DNA of 38,652 nt from an uncultured Oleispira sp. (GCA_913019965.1 CAJVZR010000038.1:1-38652); one strand, 5' to 3'; counted from the stretch's first letter, positions 26,872-35,055 are shown. Made by a program: numbers and translations. The notes: generated by a model not told the origin, from the sequence alone.

Positions 26872-27339
26872 ATGTGGCATAAAGGTGAGTTATTTGATAT
26901 CTCTAGGGATGTTTGGCAGTCGTTTAGCTCAAAGCAATTACTGAAAAACGAAGGCGTACTTGAAATAGAAGATCTATTAGCTATGCAGTGGTTCTATTGC
27001 CATCTGTCCAGTAATTTCGTGGTTATGCTGGCAGTTGATTTAAGAGTCGGTTATCAACTGGCTTCAGATATGCTTAATACGCCTGTGGAAGGTATTTCAG
27101 GTGAAGATGAGCAAGATGCCATGATTGAGTTGATGAATTGCATTTGTGGGCGCTTAGATAGAGACCACCCAGCAAATGATTGCTTTGAATTACCCAGGCT
27201 TTTACAGCCAATGGAGATCTCCTTGTTATTGAACAAGCTGCATCGGTTATCAGATGTCACCGCGAGTATTGAAGAACAGTGGTTTTATATATCGCTCTTT
27301 GAAGCTGAAGCTGCAGCAAAAATGGATGGTTCAGTATGA
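26872..27339 (+). CDS. CheX/CheC-like protein
   Basis: This is a 155-residue cytosolic protein. The segment DAMIELMNCICGRL (82-95) contains the E-x2-N signature (E86, N89) used by CheX/CheC/FliY phosphatases to remove phosphate from CheY. The preceding VDLRVGYQLASDML (56-69) and the acidic SGEDEQDA also fit the CheX fold. It overlaps the next gene by four bases (ATGA at 27336-27339), so translation is coupled to a response regulator that ends in a second CheX-like domain. I infer a phospho-signal module outside the flagellar cluster. Family assignment is by pattern only. The N-terminal 30 residues are not assigned. Confidence 0.7.
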   Translation: MWHKGELFDISRDVWQSFSSKQLLKNEGVLEIEDLLAMQWFYCHLSSNFVVMLAVDLRVGYQLASDMLNTPVEGISGEDEQDAMIELMNCICGRLDRDHPANDCFELPRLLQPMEISLLLNKLHRLSDVTASIEEQWFYISLFEAEAAAKMDGSV

Positions 27340-28250
27340 AAATACTCATTGTCGATGATAGTAAGGCGATGCAGCACATTGTGAAGCGTGGTCTAGAAAA
27401 GCTAGGCTATGATGATTTAGAAATTGTATTAGCCTCCAGTGGCATGGATGCGTTAAAGCTTGCAAAAGAGTGGCAGCCTACTCTGATATTGTCAGACTGG
27501 CATATGCCTGAAATGACGGGCATAGAGTTGATGCATGAGTTGAGCACCGCCATGCTGGATATCGACATTGGCTTTGTCACCACGGAATCTTCACCAGAGA
27601 GAATAAAAGAAGCTACCGATGCGGGTGCTTTGTTTGTGGTAAGTAAACCGTTTGATGTAGAAACACTTCATAATGCCGTTCTTCCCGTGCTGCAGAGAAC
27701 AGGAGCAAAAAGCTCATCCTTAGAGATTGAAAATGAAATAAAACCGAACAATCCGGATAATATTGAGATTGTGATGCCTAAAAGTGAGTCCTTACAAAAG
27801 GCTCTAAAGTTATTAACGGTAAAAGAAATATCGCTATCTGAAAAAGAAGTAGATGATCCCAATACCAGTTGGTTACCGTGTGTGATTGGCTTGTTTGGTT
27901 TTGATAATGAAAAGAACATCAAAGTTGTTGTCGTATTCGATATTTTGGCCTCGATGATTTTAGGAGCAAATTCAGACGCTATTTCTAAAAGTATGATTGA
28001 TGCCGCAATTAAAGATAAAGTCATACCTAAGGATGTTATTGCTAATTGTGAGCGTGCTTTGAATATGATCAGTTTGGTCATTAATCGTGAAGTGGCCAGT
28101 CGTGAGTTGACTATGATTAGTATGTCTACTCTAACGACCAATATAGATAAGTTGGCTGTGCTCGTCGGTCGTAAAGGTGTAACGCGGATTGATTATAACG
28201 TTTCGAATAAAGATTATAACGATGGACGTATTATAATATTGTGTCCATGA
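27336..28250 (+). CDS. Response regulator with C-terminal CheX-like domain
   Basis: This is a 304-residue protein. The receiver domain at 1-120 is complete: D7/D8, phospho-acceptor D54 in LILSDWHMP, T83 and K104 (VSKPF). A linker of about 45 residues rich in Glu/Asn/Ser follows, then a domain at about 165-300 that resembles CheX/CheC in its strand and helix pattern (IGLFGFDNEKNIKVVVVFD, then ERALNMISLVINRE). The ExxN pair there is not exact (E-x3-N), so phosphatase activity of this copy is doubtful; it may bind a partner. No sensor kinase is in the window. The start overlaps the upstream CheX-like gene by four bases, indicating coupling and near-equal production. Confidence 0.82.
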   Translation: MKILIVDDSKAMQHIVKRGLEKLGYDDLEIVLASSGMDALKLAKEWQPTLILSDWHMPEMTGIELMHELSTAMLDIDIGFVTTESSPERIKEATDAGALFVVSKPFDVETLHNAVLPVLQRTGAKSSSLEIENEIKPNNPDNIEIVMPKSESLQKALKLLTVKEISLSEKEVDDPNTSWLPCVIGLFGFDNEKNIKVVVVFDILASMILGANSDAISKSMIDAAIKDKVIPKDVIANCERALNMISLVINREVASRELTMISMSTLTTNIDKLAVLVGRKGVTRIDYNVSNKDYNDGRIIILCP

Positions 28251-28276
28251 TCTCAGTTATTTAGCGTGTATATATT

Positions 28277-28531
28277 ATGAGTAAGATTGAGCATGAAAGT
28301 GATAATAATCGCTTTGTACTAAGAAAAGATGATAAAGAGTGTGTATTAGAATACCGCTTAATCCAGCAACAAGACGAAGTTAAAAGCATTGATTTTAGCA
28401 GCACCTATGTGCCTTTTGCTTTGCGTGGCCAAGGCCTTGCAGAGCAATTAGTTGAATTTGGTTTGGCTTGGGCAAAAGAGCAAGGCTATCAAATTGAAGC
28501 CAGCTGTTGGTATGTTAAAAAGTTTATATGA
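28277..28531 (+). CDS. Small GNAT-type N-acetyltransferase (YjdJ/Acetyltransf_CG-like)
   Basis: This is an 84-residue protein with a minimal acetyl-CoA-binding core: the strand pair EYRLIQQQ and IDFSSTYVP, then PFALRGQGLAEQLVEFGLAWAKEQG, which holds the R-G-Q-G-x-A pyrophosphate loop and helix. It ends with a CWYVKKFI strand. It matches the short PF14542 branch, whose substrates are mostly unknown. Length is normal for that branch, so it is not a truncation. It starts 26 bases after the REC-CheX-like gene on the same strand and could be its last operon member, although such proteins are often stand-alone. Confidence 0.85.
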   Translation: MSKIEHESDNNRFVLRKDDKECVLEYRLIQQQDEVKSIDFSSTYVPFALRGQGLAEQLVEFGLAWAKEQGYQIEASCWYVKKFI

Positions 28532-28595
28532 TTTTATGCAGAGTATAAACGGTCCTAATCACCAACAGCTTTTGTTTCAATCAATACCTTAAACT

Positions 28596-29225
28596 TTAAT
28601 AAGCCACTGATATACGTTGTAATTGATATTCTTGTTTCTCAGCTTGATCAATTAATGCAACGGCATAATCTTGTGAAGATATCTGGCTCTTGCCTTCCTC
28701 ATTTGTTAATAATTGATCGCCGCCAACTCGATATTGACCGCTGCGTTCACCCGGGAATAATTCAGCGGCAGGGCTGACAAATAACCAATTCACCTGACTG
28801 CTTGATTGACAGAAAGCTTCTAGAGCTTCTGCTTGGGCAATAGCTTCATCCTTATATTCTGCAGGAAACTCAGGAACCGTTGCTAGTTGCACTCCAGGAG
28901 CGACTTCTAAGCTGCCAGCACCTCCAACCCAAATTAAGCGTTTGCCAGCAGGTAGCTCTGCTAATAAGCGTTGCGCACTCTTGGCGACCATTTCATGATT
29001 GCCTTTGGCTCGCCCACCTACGGCGGCGATGACTAGGTCAGCGTCCTTCATAGCTTGAGGCAATGCTTGCTCGCTCAATAAATCAAATGCATACGCTTCT
29101 AAACCTTGTTGCTTTAATCCATCAACATCACGGCTAATGGCGATTACTTCGTGACCCCTATCGCGGGCTTCTGCCATGGCACTTGACCCTATCCAACCTG
29201 TTGCACCTAAGATTGCTATTTTCAT
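28596..29225 (-). CDS. NAD(P)-binding Rossmann protein (atypical SDR, YwnB/NmrA-like)
   Basis: This is a 209-residue protein of the NAD(P)H-binding family. The nucleotide-binding motif GATGWIG is at 7-13. Other features are R32 in ISRD, which may choose NADP, the strand VIAAVGG, and WVGGAGSL in the position of the catalytic SDR serine region; the classical YxxxK is absent, as in atypical SDRs. The substrate is unknown. It is divergent from the LysR regulator at 29356 with 130 bases between, the usual arrangement when the regulator controls its neighbour. The first residue starts directly on the beta strand MKIAILGATG, which fixes the start. Confidence 0.88.
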   Translation of the reverse strand: MKIAILGATGWIGSSAMAEARDRGHEVIAISRDVDGLKQQGLEAYAFDLLSEQALPQAMKDADLVIAAVGGRAKGNHEMVAKSAQRLLAELPAGKRLIWVGGAGSLEVAPGVQLATVPEFPAEYKDEAIAQAEALEAFCQSSSQVNWLFVSPAAELFPGERSGQYRVGGDQLLTNEEGKSQISSQDYAVALIDQAEKQEYQLQRISVAY

Positions 29226-29355
29226 CGTCTTTACTCTCTGTTTGTTTAACCTAGAGTCAGTATGTTTGTTTTTATAAGTGTGATAAATAGACTAATATAA
29301 TCCAATTAATTTCAATTTTTGTAATAATGCTCTAAAGCATTGGCTGGAAATATGA

Positions 29356-30249
29356 ATGGATAGATTTATTGCGATGCGCAGTTTTGTTGAAGTCGCCAAT
29401 AGCGGTAGCTTTAGCCAGGCGGCAGATCAACTTGACCTCAGCCGGGTCAAGGTGACTCGTCACGTCAAAGAATTGGAAGACTGGCTCAATGTTCGTTTAT
29501 TGCATAGAACAACGCGCAGTGTCAGTCTGACCACCCCTGGCCATGATTTGCTGCATTATTGTGAGCGCATACTGGATCAAGTGGCAGGGGTGGAACACCT
29601 CGCTCGTAGCCATACCGAAGAATTGGTCGGTGCAATTCGTATTGCAGCACCGATAGGGCTAGGACAAAACCTGTTGTATGAGGCGATTGATGAATTCACT
29701 CAATTACACCCTAAGGTGACGATGCAACTGCAGTTGTCTGATGATAAGGCCCAATTGGTCGAAGAGCGAATTGATGTCGCTCTGCGCTATACCCACCAAC
29801 CGGATGACAGTTTAATTGCTCGACGCTTGATGGCCATAGAAAGTGTCGTGTGCTGTGCCCCTGAATATATAAAGCAGAAGGGCGCTATTAACCAACTCGA
29901 GCAATTAGCGCAACATAATTGCTTACTGCATTTGTCCTTAGATCAATGGCGTTTCATTGTGGCCGAACAAACTCAAGCCGTGAAAGTGAGTGGGAATATT
30001 CGGGCTAATGATGTGGGTGTGCTAGTAAAAGCAGCGCTAGCGGGTAGGGGCATAGTGTATTTACCTTGTGATCTTGCGAACTCTTATCTACAAAGGGGTG
30101 ATCTGGTGCAAATATTGGCTGATTATCCGTTACCCCGCATGTCTTTATGGGCGGTGTATTTATCACGCAGTTATCAGCGGCCTGTGGTGCGTAGTTTTAT
30201 AGATTTTCTCGCCCAGCGGTGGACACAGGATGTGCGATTAACGACATAG
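29356..30249 (+). CDS. LysR-family transcriptional regulator
   Basis: This is a 297-residue protein. The winged-helix DNA-binding domain is at about 3-62 (FVEVANSGSFSQAADQLDLS, then LLHRTTRSVSLT), followed by the linker helix and a two-lobed periplasmic-binding-like effector domain (about 90-290). It belongs to the large AaeR/DmlR-like branch; the effector is unknown. ATG 29356 is used; an ATG four bases earlier is in a dead frame. It is divergent from the NAD(P)-binding gene at 28596-29225, so the AT-rich 130-base gap should contain its operator. I could not pick one clear T-N11-A palindrome there. Confidence 0.93.
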   Translation: MDRFIAMRSFVEVANSGSFSQAADQLDLSRVKVTRHVKELEDWLNVRLLHRTTRSVSLTTPGHDLLHYCERILDQVAGVEHLARSHTEELVGAIRIAAPIGLGQNLLYEAIDEFTQLHPKVTMQLQLSDDKAQLVEERIDVALRYTHQPDDSLIARRLMAIESVVCCAPEYIKQKGAINQLEQLAQHNCLLHLSLDQWRFIVAEQTQAVKVSGNIRANDVGVLVKAALAGRGIVYLPCDLANSYLQRGDLVQILADYPLPRMSLWAVYLSRSYQRPVVRSFIDFLAQRWTQDVRLTT

Positions 30250-30330
30250 TGCTTGATCTAGAGTGCTATATAAAAAGAGTGAAACGCTCTAAAATAGCGT
30301 GATGATTTATTCACATTTTTAGGCTGGATT

Positions 30331-30990
30331 ATGCAAGACGAATTTTATATTGAAGATATGGCGATGTGGGAGAGTAAGTTATTTATTAGCCACTACCCAG
30401 GCCATGAAGAAAGTGCCAGTAAATTAAAAGAGGTGCTGTATAAAATTAAGGATCAGCAGGCGAGTCAAATCGATAGTGAAGTCGCGGTCTTTGCAAAACA
30501 CGCTTTATTTGAAAGTGAGCTAAATTTATTAACCTTGCCTGAAGAACCATTACAAAAGTTACGTGCTCACGTAGAAGACTTAATCGGCACCATTGCCCAT
30601 GCGGTGAACGAACCGTTTTGGCCAGAAGGTGCGCAAGCGGAAGTGGATGTGGTGGAGTCTTGGTATCACATTACTGAGAACGGTGGCTATCACGATACTC
30701 ATTCACACCCTAACTGCTCTTGGTGCGGTATTTATTATCTGCAAGAAGGTGAGAGTAGCATTGATGGTCGTAATGGGGTGAATCGCTTTTATGATCCACG
30801 CCACGGTGCCGATCATTATCAGGATGCCGGTACAGCGTATTTAAGCGCGGATGGCTTTATGGATTTCTCGCCATTGGCGGGGCAAATAATTATTTTTCCT
30901 TCCTATTTAAAACATGCCGCTATGCCGTATTTTGGCGATAGCGACCGTATTGTTTTAGCGTTTAACTGCCAGGTAAATGCGAAGGCTTGA
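30331..30990 (+). CDS. Putative 2-oxoglutarate/Fe(II) oxygenase (TIGR02466-like)
   Basis: This is a 219-residue protein with a double-stranded beta-helix pattern. The metal-binding region reads GGYHDTHSHPNCSWCG (H121, D122, H124, H126), the distal histidine is H195 in SYLKHAAMPY, and R206 (DRIVLAFN) is placed to bind 2-oxoglutarate. This fits the TIGR02466/PF13759 family, whose substrates are unknown. An acidic N-terminal half (about 25-100) is helical and less conserved. The stop codon TGA abuts the minus-strand stop of the next gene with no bases between. A dyad near 30265-30298 precedes it. Confidence 0.83.
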   Translation: MQDEFYIEDMAMWESKLFISHYPGHEESASKLKEVLYKIKDQQASQIDSEVAVFAKHALFESELNLLTLPEEPLQKLRAHVEDLIGTIAHAVNEPFWPEGAQAEVDVVESWYHITENGGYHDTHSHPNCSWCGIYYLQEGESSIDGRNGVNRFYDPRHGADHYQDAGTAYLSADGFMDFSPLAGQIIIFPSYLKHAAMPYFGDSDRIVLAFNCQVNAKA

Positions 30991-32064
30991 TTATTTGTTA
31001 GTCAGGTAAAAACCTTCCCCTGATTCTTCTTCAGATAGCATACCCTTTGCCATATCGATTAAGCTTTGAGGGTGAATGTTAGAAATAAGAATGTAGTGGA
31101 TGCCATTGAGTTCAAAGGTTAAATCAGAAAATGAAGGCCATTGTGAAAACTGAACCTTTGTCTTATTGAGCAACAAAGGTGTCCCTTCGAGAAGTTCTTT
31201 CTTAGTCTCTGCTGGCTGAGTCAAAGCAATCATGAAAAAGGCATCATTATAAAAATAAGCAGCAGCCGTTTGCGAATTTGTCTGCTGGTAAAATTGATGC
31301 TGACCAAAGCTCCAAATATCATCTTTATCTAGCGGCCAGCGAATATCGGTACTAATTCTCTCTCTCGCTTGTTTGTCCGATAGGCTCGCACGATTGAAAT
31401 CCCAAAATAACATATCGGTTTTCTTCGGTACTCTTAATGATGGCAATGATATCTGTTCTTGGTTGAATGCCATTTCTGTGTGAGTAAACTTTGATGTGAT
31501 ACCGGAACTAAAAGAATAGCTGGCTTGCATAAAAATGGAATGATGATAATCGGCAAAGCTATTCACCTTGGTAATTTCAGAATCACTATCTTTAGCAATA
31601 AAATCAAGCCCTACGGATAAGCGTTCAGCGATATTGATCGAAGGTTTGAATACTTGTTCGTAGCGTTCGTTATTATACCAATAAATATTCTTTACTTGTT
31701 CAAGTCGGCTCGCGGAGGTTGGTGATTTTAGTCCTTCAAGTTTTATAGCTCTGCTAGTATTTGGATTATGAAGTAAGATTGCGTGATCATTAAACCCCGC
31801 TTCAAATCCAGTTAAATGGCTGGGTTGAGAAACGGTTAAATGAAAGTTGTGTGGCTTTTTAAATAATAGCTGGCTGACGACTTTATCAGGGCTGTTTGAA
31901 TGGGTTTGTTCAATTACCGCAGTGTAGTTTTCAATTTTATTGAGATTGTCATGAGTTCTTGAAATCCAATAGGAGTGAGAGCCCCCTCCCAGGTTAGCGC
32001 TTGATAAGAGTGGTGCGCTAACTGCGATAAGAATAATGATTGTCTTAGCTAGGAGGGTAGTCAT
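30991..32064 (-). CDS. Exported LolA-like/DUF4367-like protein, unknown function
   Basis: This is a 357-residue protein with a Sec signal peptide (hydrophobic about 5-18, cleavage near SSA|NL). The N-terminal half has the repeated strands of the LolA/LolB fold (YTAVIEQTH, VVSQLLFKKPHNFHLTV), and the C-terminal part (about 300-345, LTFELNGIHYILISNIHPQSLIDMAKGM) resembles the DUF4367/RseB-like segment. Proteins of this fold bind lipid or lipoprotein intermediates in the periplasm. There is no lipobox cysteine after the signal, so it should be soluble. The match is by pattern and I give no function. It lies upstream of nothing obvious, back to back with the oxygenase gene. Confidence 0.72.
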   Translation of the reverse strand: MTTLLAKTIIILIAVSAPLLSSANLGGGSHSYWISRTHDNLNKIENYTAVIEQTHSNSPDKVVSQLLFKKPHNFHLTVSQPSHLTGFEAGFNDHAILLHNPNTSRAIKLEGLKSPTSASRLEQVKNIYWYNNERYEQVFKPSINIAERLSVGLDFIAKDSDSEITKVNSFADYHHSIFMQASYSFSSGITSKFTHTEMAFNQEQISLPSLRVPKKTDMLFWDFNRASLSDKQARERISTDIRWPLDKDDIWSFGQHQFYQQTNSQTAAAYFYNDAFFMIALTQPAETKKELLEGTPLLLNKTKVQFSQWPSFSDLTFELNGIHYILISNIHPQSLIDMAKGMLSEEESGEGFYLTNK

Positions 32065-32120
32065 ATAAAATCCTTTTGAAATCGATAGCGGAGTTCGTTG
32101 AATGTTTGAAAAAATAAACC

Positions 32121-32369
32121 TTATTCTGCGATGAATTGAAAGCGAGCAATAACCTCACCCCCAATTTCTACCGTTTCAGAGAACATGTCTGCAGGGCGCA
32201 CCCAGGTCGAAGGCGCTTCATCGGCGTAGCGAGTTTCATAAACTACAAGCCACTCTTCTGTTTCACTATGACGAGCAAGATCAATGACTTGATATTCAGC
32301 TCCTTTATAATGGCGGTATAAGCCTTTTTTTATATTCGGTTTTTTATTCGAATTTATAACTTGGTTCAC
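32121..32369 (-). CDS. DUF1653 family protein
   Basis: This is an 82-residue soluble protein with the DUF1653 pattern: KKGLYRHYKGAEYQVIDLARHSET (15-38), VVYETRY and WVRPADMFSE, ending VIARFQF. The family is common in bacteria and of unknown role. The first 12 residues are a poorly conserved lead. It starts two bases before the end of DUF1244 gene spacing (stop at 32372), so both are certainly co-transcribed and probably follow thiL in the operon. Confidence 0.9.
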   Translation of the reverse strand: MNQVINSNKKPNIKKGLYRHYKGAEYQVIDLARHSETEEWLVVYETRYADEAPSTWVRPADMFSETVEIGGEVIARFQFIAE

Positions 32370-32371
32370 TA

Positions 32372-32677
32372 CTATTTACCTTCGCTCGGATTTTTCTGGT
32401 TAAACTCTGCCAGTTGTGCCGGTGTAGCTTTTTGCTGGTGCTTCTCTTTCCACTCAGAATAAGGCATGCCATAAACGAGTTCACGGGCATCTTCATAATC
32501 AATTTCAATACCACGTTCCTCGCCCGCGGCTTTATACCACTTAGATAAACAGTTACGGCAAAAGCCAGCTAGATTCATGAGGTCGATGTTTTGCGCGTCT
32601 TTACGTTCGTCGAGGTGGGCTAATAAACGACGAAATGCTGCGGCTTCTAATTCAATATTGGATTCTAATTTTGACAT
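32372..32677 (-). CDS. DUF1244 family protein
   Basis: This is a 101-residue all-helical protein of the DUF1244 family, seen from AAAFRRLLAHLDERKDAQNIDLMNLAGFCRNCLSKWY-type blocks: the C-x2-C pair lies in GFCRNCLSKW (about 38-47), and DYEDARELVYGMPYSEWKEKHQ follows. The two cysteines could bind metal. Function is unknown. It begins 23 bases after the thiL stop (32701) and ends two bases before the DUF1653 gene, so it may be a late part of the rib-nusB-thiL operon. Confidence 0.9.
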   Translation of the reverse strand: MSKLESNIELEAAAFRRLLAHLDERKDAQNIDLMNLAGFCRNCLSKWYKAAGEERGIEIDYEDARELVYGMPYSEWKEKHQQKATPAQLAEFNQKNPSEGK

Positions 32678-32700
32678 GGAAATTCCTTACAATTATTTGG

Positions 32701-33657
32701 CTAAAAATGTTGATAGCCCATTGATTTATTTTGCACGGGTTGACTATCTAATAGAACCCAATTCTTATTGCTCTGTTTTTTTAGACTTTCAACCTTGCCA
32801 ATGCGATAACAGCCGAGATCGTTTAATTTTTTAGCAACGCTTTTTGGAGCAGTGAATAATAACTGATAATCATCTCCCCCGGTGAGAGCAAACTGTAAAG
32901 CTTGGTTTTGACCAAATTGTTCAATCGCTATTTCATTTAACGGTATGTGTTGGCTTTCAATATTGATACAGCAATTGGACGCTTTTGCGATATGGCTAGC
33001 ATCTTGAAGTAGGCCATCGGAAATATCCATGGCACTGTGCGCCAATGTTATCAGCTGTTGCCCTAAAGCAATCTGAGCTTGAGGGTAATAATAGGCCGCG
33101 GCTAAACTGGTATCGTTTTCAATATTTGCTTCTGGTGACTTTAGTATATTGCTTAAGGCAGCAGCAGAACGGCCAATTTGACCTGATAGCCACACATCAT
33201 CATCCAACTGCGCTTTAGTTCGGGTTAACGCTTTACCTGTCTGTACCAGGCCTTGAACTTGAAGTGTAATCACAAGGGCAGGACTAGACGTTGTATCACC
33301 GCCAATTAAGCTTATGTCATATTCGTTCGCGCAGGATCGTAGGCCGCTGCTAAAGGATTGAAGCCACTGTTGAGAGGTGTCTTTTGGTAAGCTTAGGGCG
33401 AGATGAAATGCTTGGGGGTTGGCGCCCATTGCTGCCAAGTCACTGATTGCACAGCGCAGGGCGCGTTGTGCAATTAAGTCAGCGGGTGCCGTAGCTGGGA
33501 AATGAACGTCGGCCACTTGAGTATCAATACTCTGAACCAGTTCGTAACCATTAGGCACCTGTACGATGGAGGCGTCATCGCCGACCGCGCAAATAATGTG
33601 TTCATTATTTTGCGGCCAGTTAAAACAGTGTTTAATTAATTCAAACTCTGTCAGCAC
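32701..33657 (-). CDS. thiL: Thiamine-monophosphate kinase
   Basis: ThiL makes the cofactor thiamine diphosphate from thiamine monophosphate. The 318-residue protein is of the PurM/AIRS fold: GDDAS at 26-30, D45 in SIDTQVADVHF, the metal-binding SDLAAMGA (72-79), GGDTT (119-123), MDISDG near 217 and GGDDYQLLF near 262. The start codon is GTG 33655-33657, with TTAGG about ten bases upstream. It follows nusB by 41 bases in the order ribH-nusB-thiL found in E. coli, but pgpA, which usually comes next, is replaced by DUF1244 and DUF1653 genes. Confidence 0.95.
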   Translation of the reverse strand: MLTEFELIKHCFNWPQNNEHIICAVGDDASIVQVPNGYELVQSIDTQVADVHFPATAPADLIAQRALRCAISDLAAMGANPQAFHLALSLPKDTSQQWLQSFSSGLRSCANEYDISLIGGDTTSSPALVITLQVQGLVQTGKALTRTKAQLDDDVWLSGQIGRSAAALSNILKSPEANIENDTSLAAAYYYPQAQIALGQQLITLAHSAMDISDGLLQDASHIAKASNCCINIESQHIPLNEIAIEQFGQNQALQFALTGGDDYQLLFTAPKSVAKKLNDLGCYRIGKVESLKKQSNKNWVLLDSQPVQNKSMGYQHF

Positions 33658-33698
33658 GATTTTCTACCTAACTTTCATCGTAAATAAATATAAAAGGA

Positions 33699-34280
33699 CT
33701 AAGACTTTTTAATCGAAAGAGTATTTTTACTTTCGCTAGTCTTGCCGCTTTTAGATTTAATTTTAGCCGAAGGTACTTTAAATACCGGCTTGGTAGTTTT
33801 CTTCGTTGCAGCTTTAGGCTGAGCATTGGGTTGTTTAACTTCAACCGTGCGTACCTGTTGTGCAATTTTATCGACAACGCCATTAACGTATTTATGGCCG
33901 TCAGTTGCACCATAAGATTTTGCTAATTCAACGGCTTCGTTAATCACAACTTTGTAAGGCACATCAATACGGTGCGCCATTTCATAAGTGGCTAAACGAA
34001 GAATCGAAAGTTCAACCGGCGTTAGTTCTTCAGAATCACGATCCAATAAAGGTTGGATGATTTTATCTAACGCGGATAACTCACGTGGCACTCCATGCAG
34101 TATTTCGTGGAAGTATTCCAAATCCACTTTGCTCATGTCGTTATCAGCGCGGAATTCAGCTTCAATCTTAGCTAAATCTGCGCCCGCCATGTGCCATTGG
34201 TAAATGGCTTGCAAGGCAAAGCTACGCGCTTTGCGACGAGCCGCTGGGCTAGCTTTTTGAGTGCCTGATGTACGAGACAT
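33699..34280 (-). CDS. nusB: Transcription antitermination factor NusB with basic C-terminal tail
   Basis: NusB pairs with NusE (S10) at boxA RNA during rRNA transcription. Residues about 12-145 are the usual all-helical fold ([61 protein letters not shown]). The protein is 193 residues against about 139 in E. coli: residues 146-193 form a lysine-, threonine- and serine-rich, probably disordered tail with about 13 lysines. The tail may add RNA affinity (inference). It lies three bases after the ribH stop, so the two are coupled, and 41 bases before thiL. Confidence 0.95.
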   Translation of the reverse strand: MSRTSGTQKASPAARRKARSFALQAIYQWHMAGADLAKIEAEFRADNDMSKVDLEYFHEILHGVPRELSALDKIIQPLLDRDSEELTPVELSILRLATYEMAHRIDVPYKVVINEAVELAKSYGATDGHKYVNGVVDKIAQQVRTVEVKQPNAQPKAATKKTTKPVFKVPSAKIKSKSGKTSESKNTLSIKKS

Positions 34281-34283
34281 AGC

Positions 34284-34763
34284 TTATGCCTCTAATGCAT
34301 TAAGTAGGTTAACCATTTCGAAAGCAGACATTGCAGCTTCTTCACCTTTGTTACCAGCTTTTGTGCCAGAACGTTCGATAGCTTGTTCGATAGAATCAAC
34401 GGTTAATACACCGAAAGAAACAGGAATACCAAACTGCATTGCTACTTGGCCAAGACCTTTAGTACATTCGCTAGATACGTATTCGAAGTGTGGAGTACCA
34501 CCACGGATAACAGCACCTAGAGTGATGATGGCGTCGTATTTACCGCTTTGAGCTACTTTCTGAGTGACCAATGGAATCTCCATGGCACCAGGGCAGCGAA
34601 CAACAGTAATGTTTTCTGGCTCAACACCGTGGCGAGTCAAAGAATCAACCGCGCCTTCTAATAGGCTTTCAACAACAAATGCATTCCAACGGCCAATAAC
34701 AATTGCATACTTACCATCGTTAGGGGTTAAGTCGCCTTCAATAATTTCTACAGTCATTTTCAT
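34284..34763 (-). CDS. ribH: 6,7-dimethyl-8-ribityllumazine synthase
   Basis: RibH condenses the pyrimidine intermediate with 3,4-dihydroxy-2-butanone 4-phosphate, the penultimate riboflavin step. The 159-residue protein shows [15 protein letters not shown] at 24-38, PGAMEIP (78-84), the phosphate-binding [13 protein letters not shown] and the catalytic-type histidine in it, and [11 protein letters not shown]. The E. coli subunit has 156 residues and forms a 60-mer. Two ATGs (34761-34763 and 34755-34757) share the ribosome binding site AGAAGAG; I keep the longer one. A 481-base gap separates it from ribBX upstream, filled largely by two palindromic elements. Confidence 0.96.
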   Translation of the reverse strand: MKMTVEIIEGDLTPNDGKYAIVIGRWNAFVVESLLEGAVDSLTRHGVEPENITVVRCPGAMEIPLVTQKVAQSGKYDAIITLGAVIRGGTPHFEYVSSECTKGLGQVAMQFGIPVSFGVLTVDSIEQAIERSGTKAGNKGEEAAMSAFEMVNLLNALEA

Positions 34764-34825
34764 TTCTCTTCTGTTTAATCTGTTTTTTCTTGAACAACGC
34801 CGAGGCGCTTAGTTCGTGTATTGTT

Positions 34826-34931
34826 CTGTATTAGGTAGTTCCTTTTCGGGGGCGCTGCAAGTACTTCCCTGTAAGCTCGGAGATCCCATCCATGGGATCT
34901 GACGCCACCAAAAACGAACCACCTAATACAG
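34826..34931. repeat. MITE-like palindromic element, copy 1
   Basis: The ends are inverted repeats: the first 29 bases (starting CTGTATTAGGT) match the reverse complement of the last 29 at 25 positions. Between them sits TTCCCTGTAAGCTCGG and a hairpin of arms AGATCCCAT/ATGGGATCT with only CC between (34881-34900). It lies in the 34764-35244 intergenic gap of the rib operon. No coding sequence is convincing in it. See copy 2. Confidence 0.8.
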
Positions 34932-34947
34932 CACCCCGAAAGGTGCT
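34930..34947. repeat. Small hairpin at the end of palindromic element 1
   Basis: AGCACC pairs with GGTGCT around a six-base loop (CCGAAA). It is followed by TTTAAATT on the plus strand but not by T on the minus strand, so it is not an obvious terminator for the rib transcript. It touches the right end of element 1 and might compete with its arm for pairing in RNA. Confidence 0.5.
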
Positions 34948-35055
34948 TTAAATTCATTACCACCAACTAATAAATGGTTGACGGTTCACTGGTGAATTCT
35001 ATCTTTTCTTTCTTAGCAGTAAATAATTCGAAATCTCAAATTTGATTGCTGCTAG

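Noticed and set aside
30264..30298. Nested inverted repeat between the LysR gene and the oxygenase gene
   Set aside because: Stems are short (5-6 bp) and no T run follows on the plus strand, so I cannot call it a terminator; a role as operator is possible but unsupported.
33668..33913. 81-residue minus-strand frame
   Set aside because: It overlaps the nusB reading frame for most of its length, and its Lys/Leu/Arg-rich composition is the shadow of the lysine-rich NusB tail.
34775..34966. 63-residue open frame on the minus strand in the rib operon gap
   Set aside because: It runs straight through palindromic element 1, has no ribosome binding site of note and no protein-like pattern; the repeat explains the sequence.
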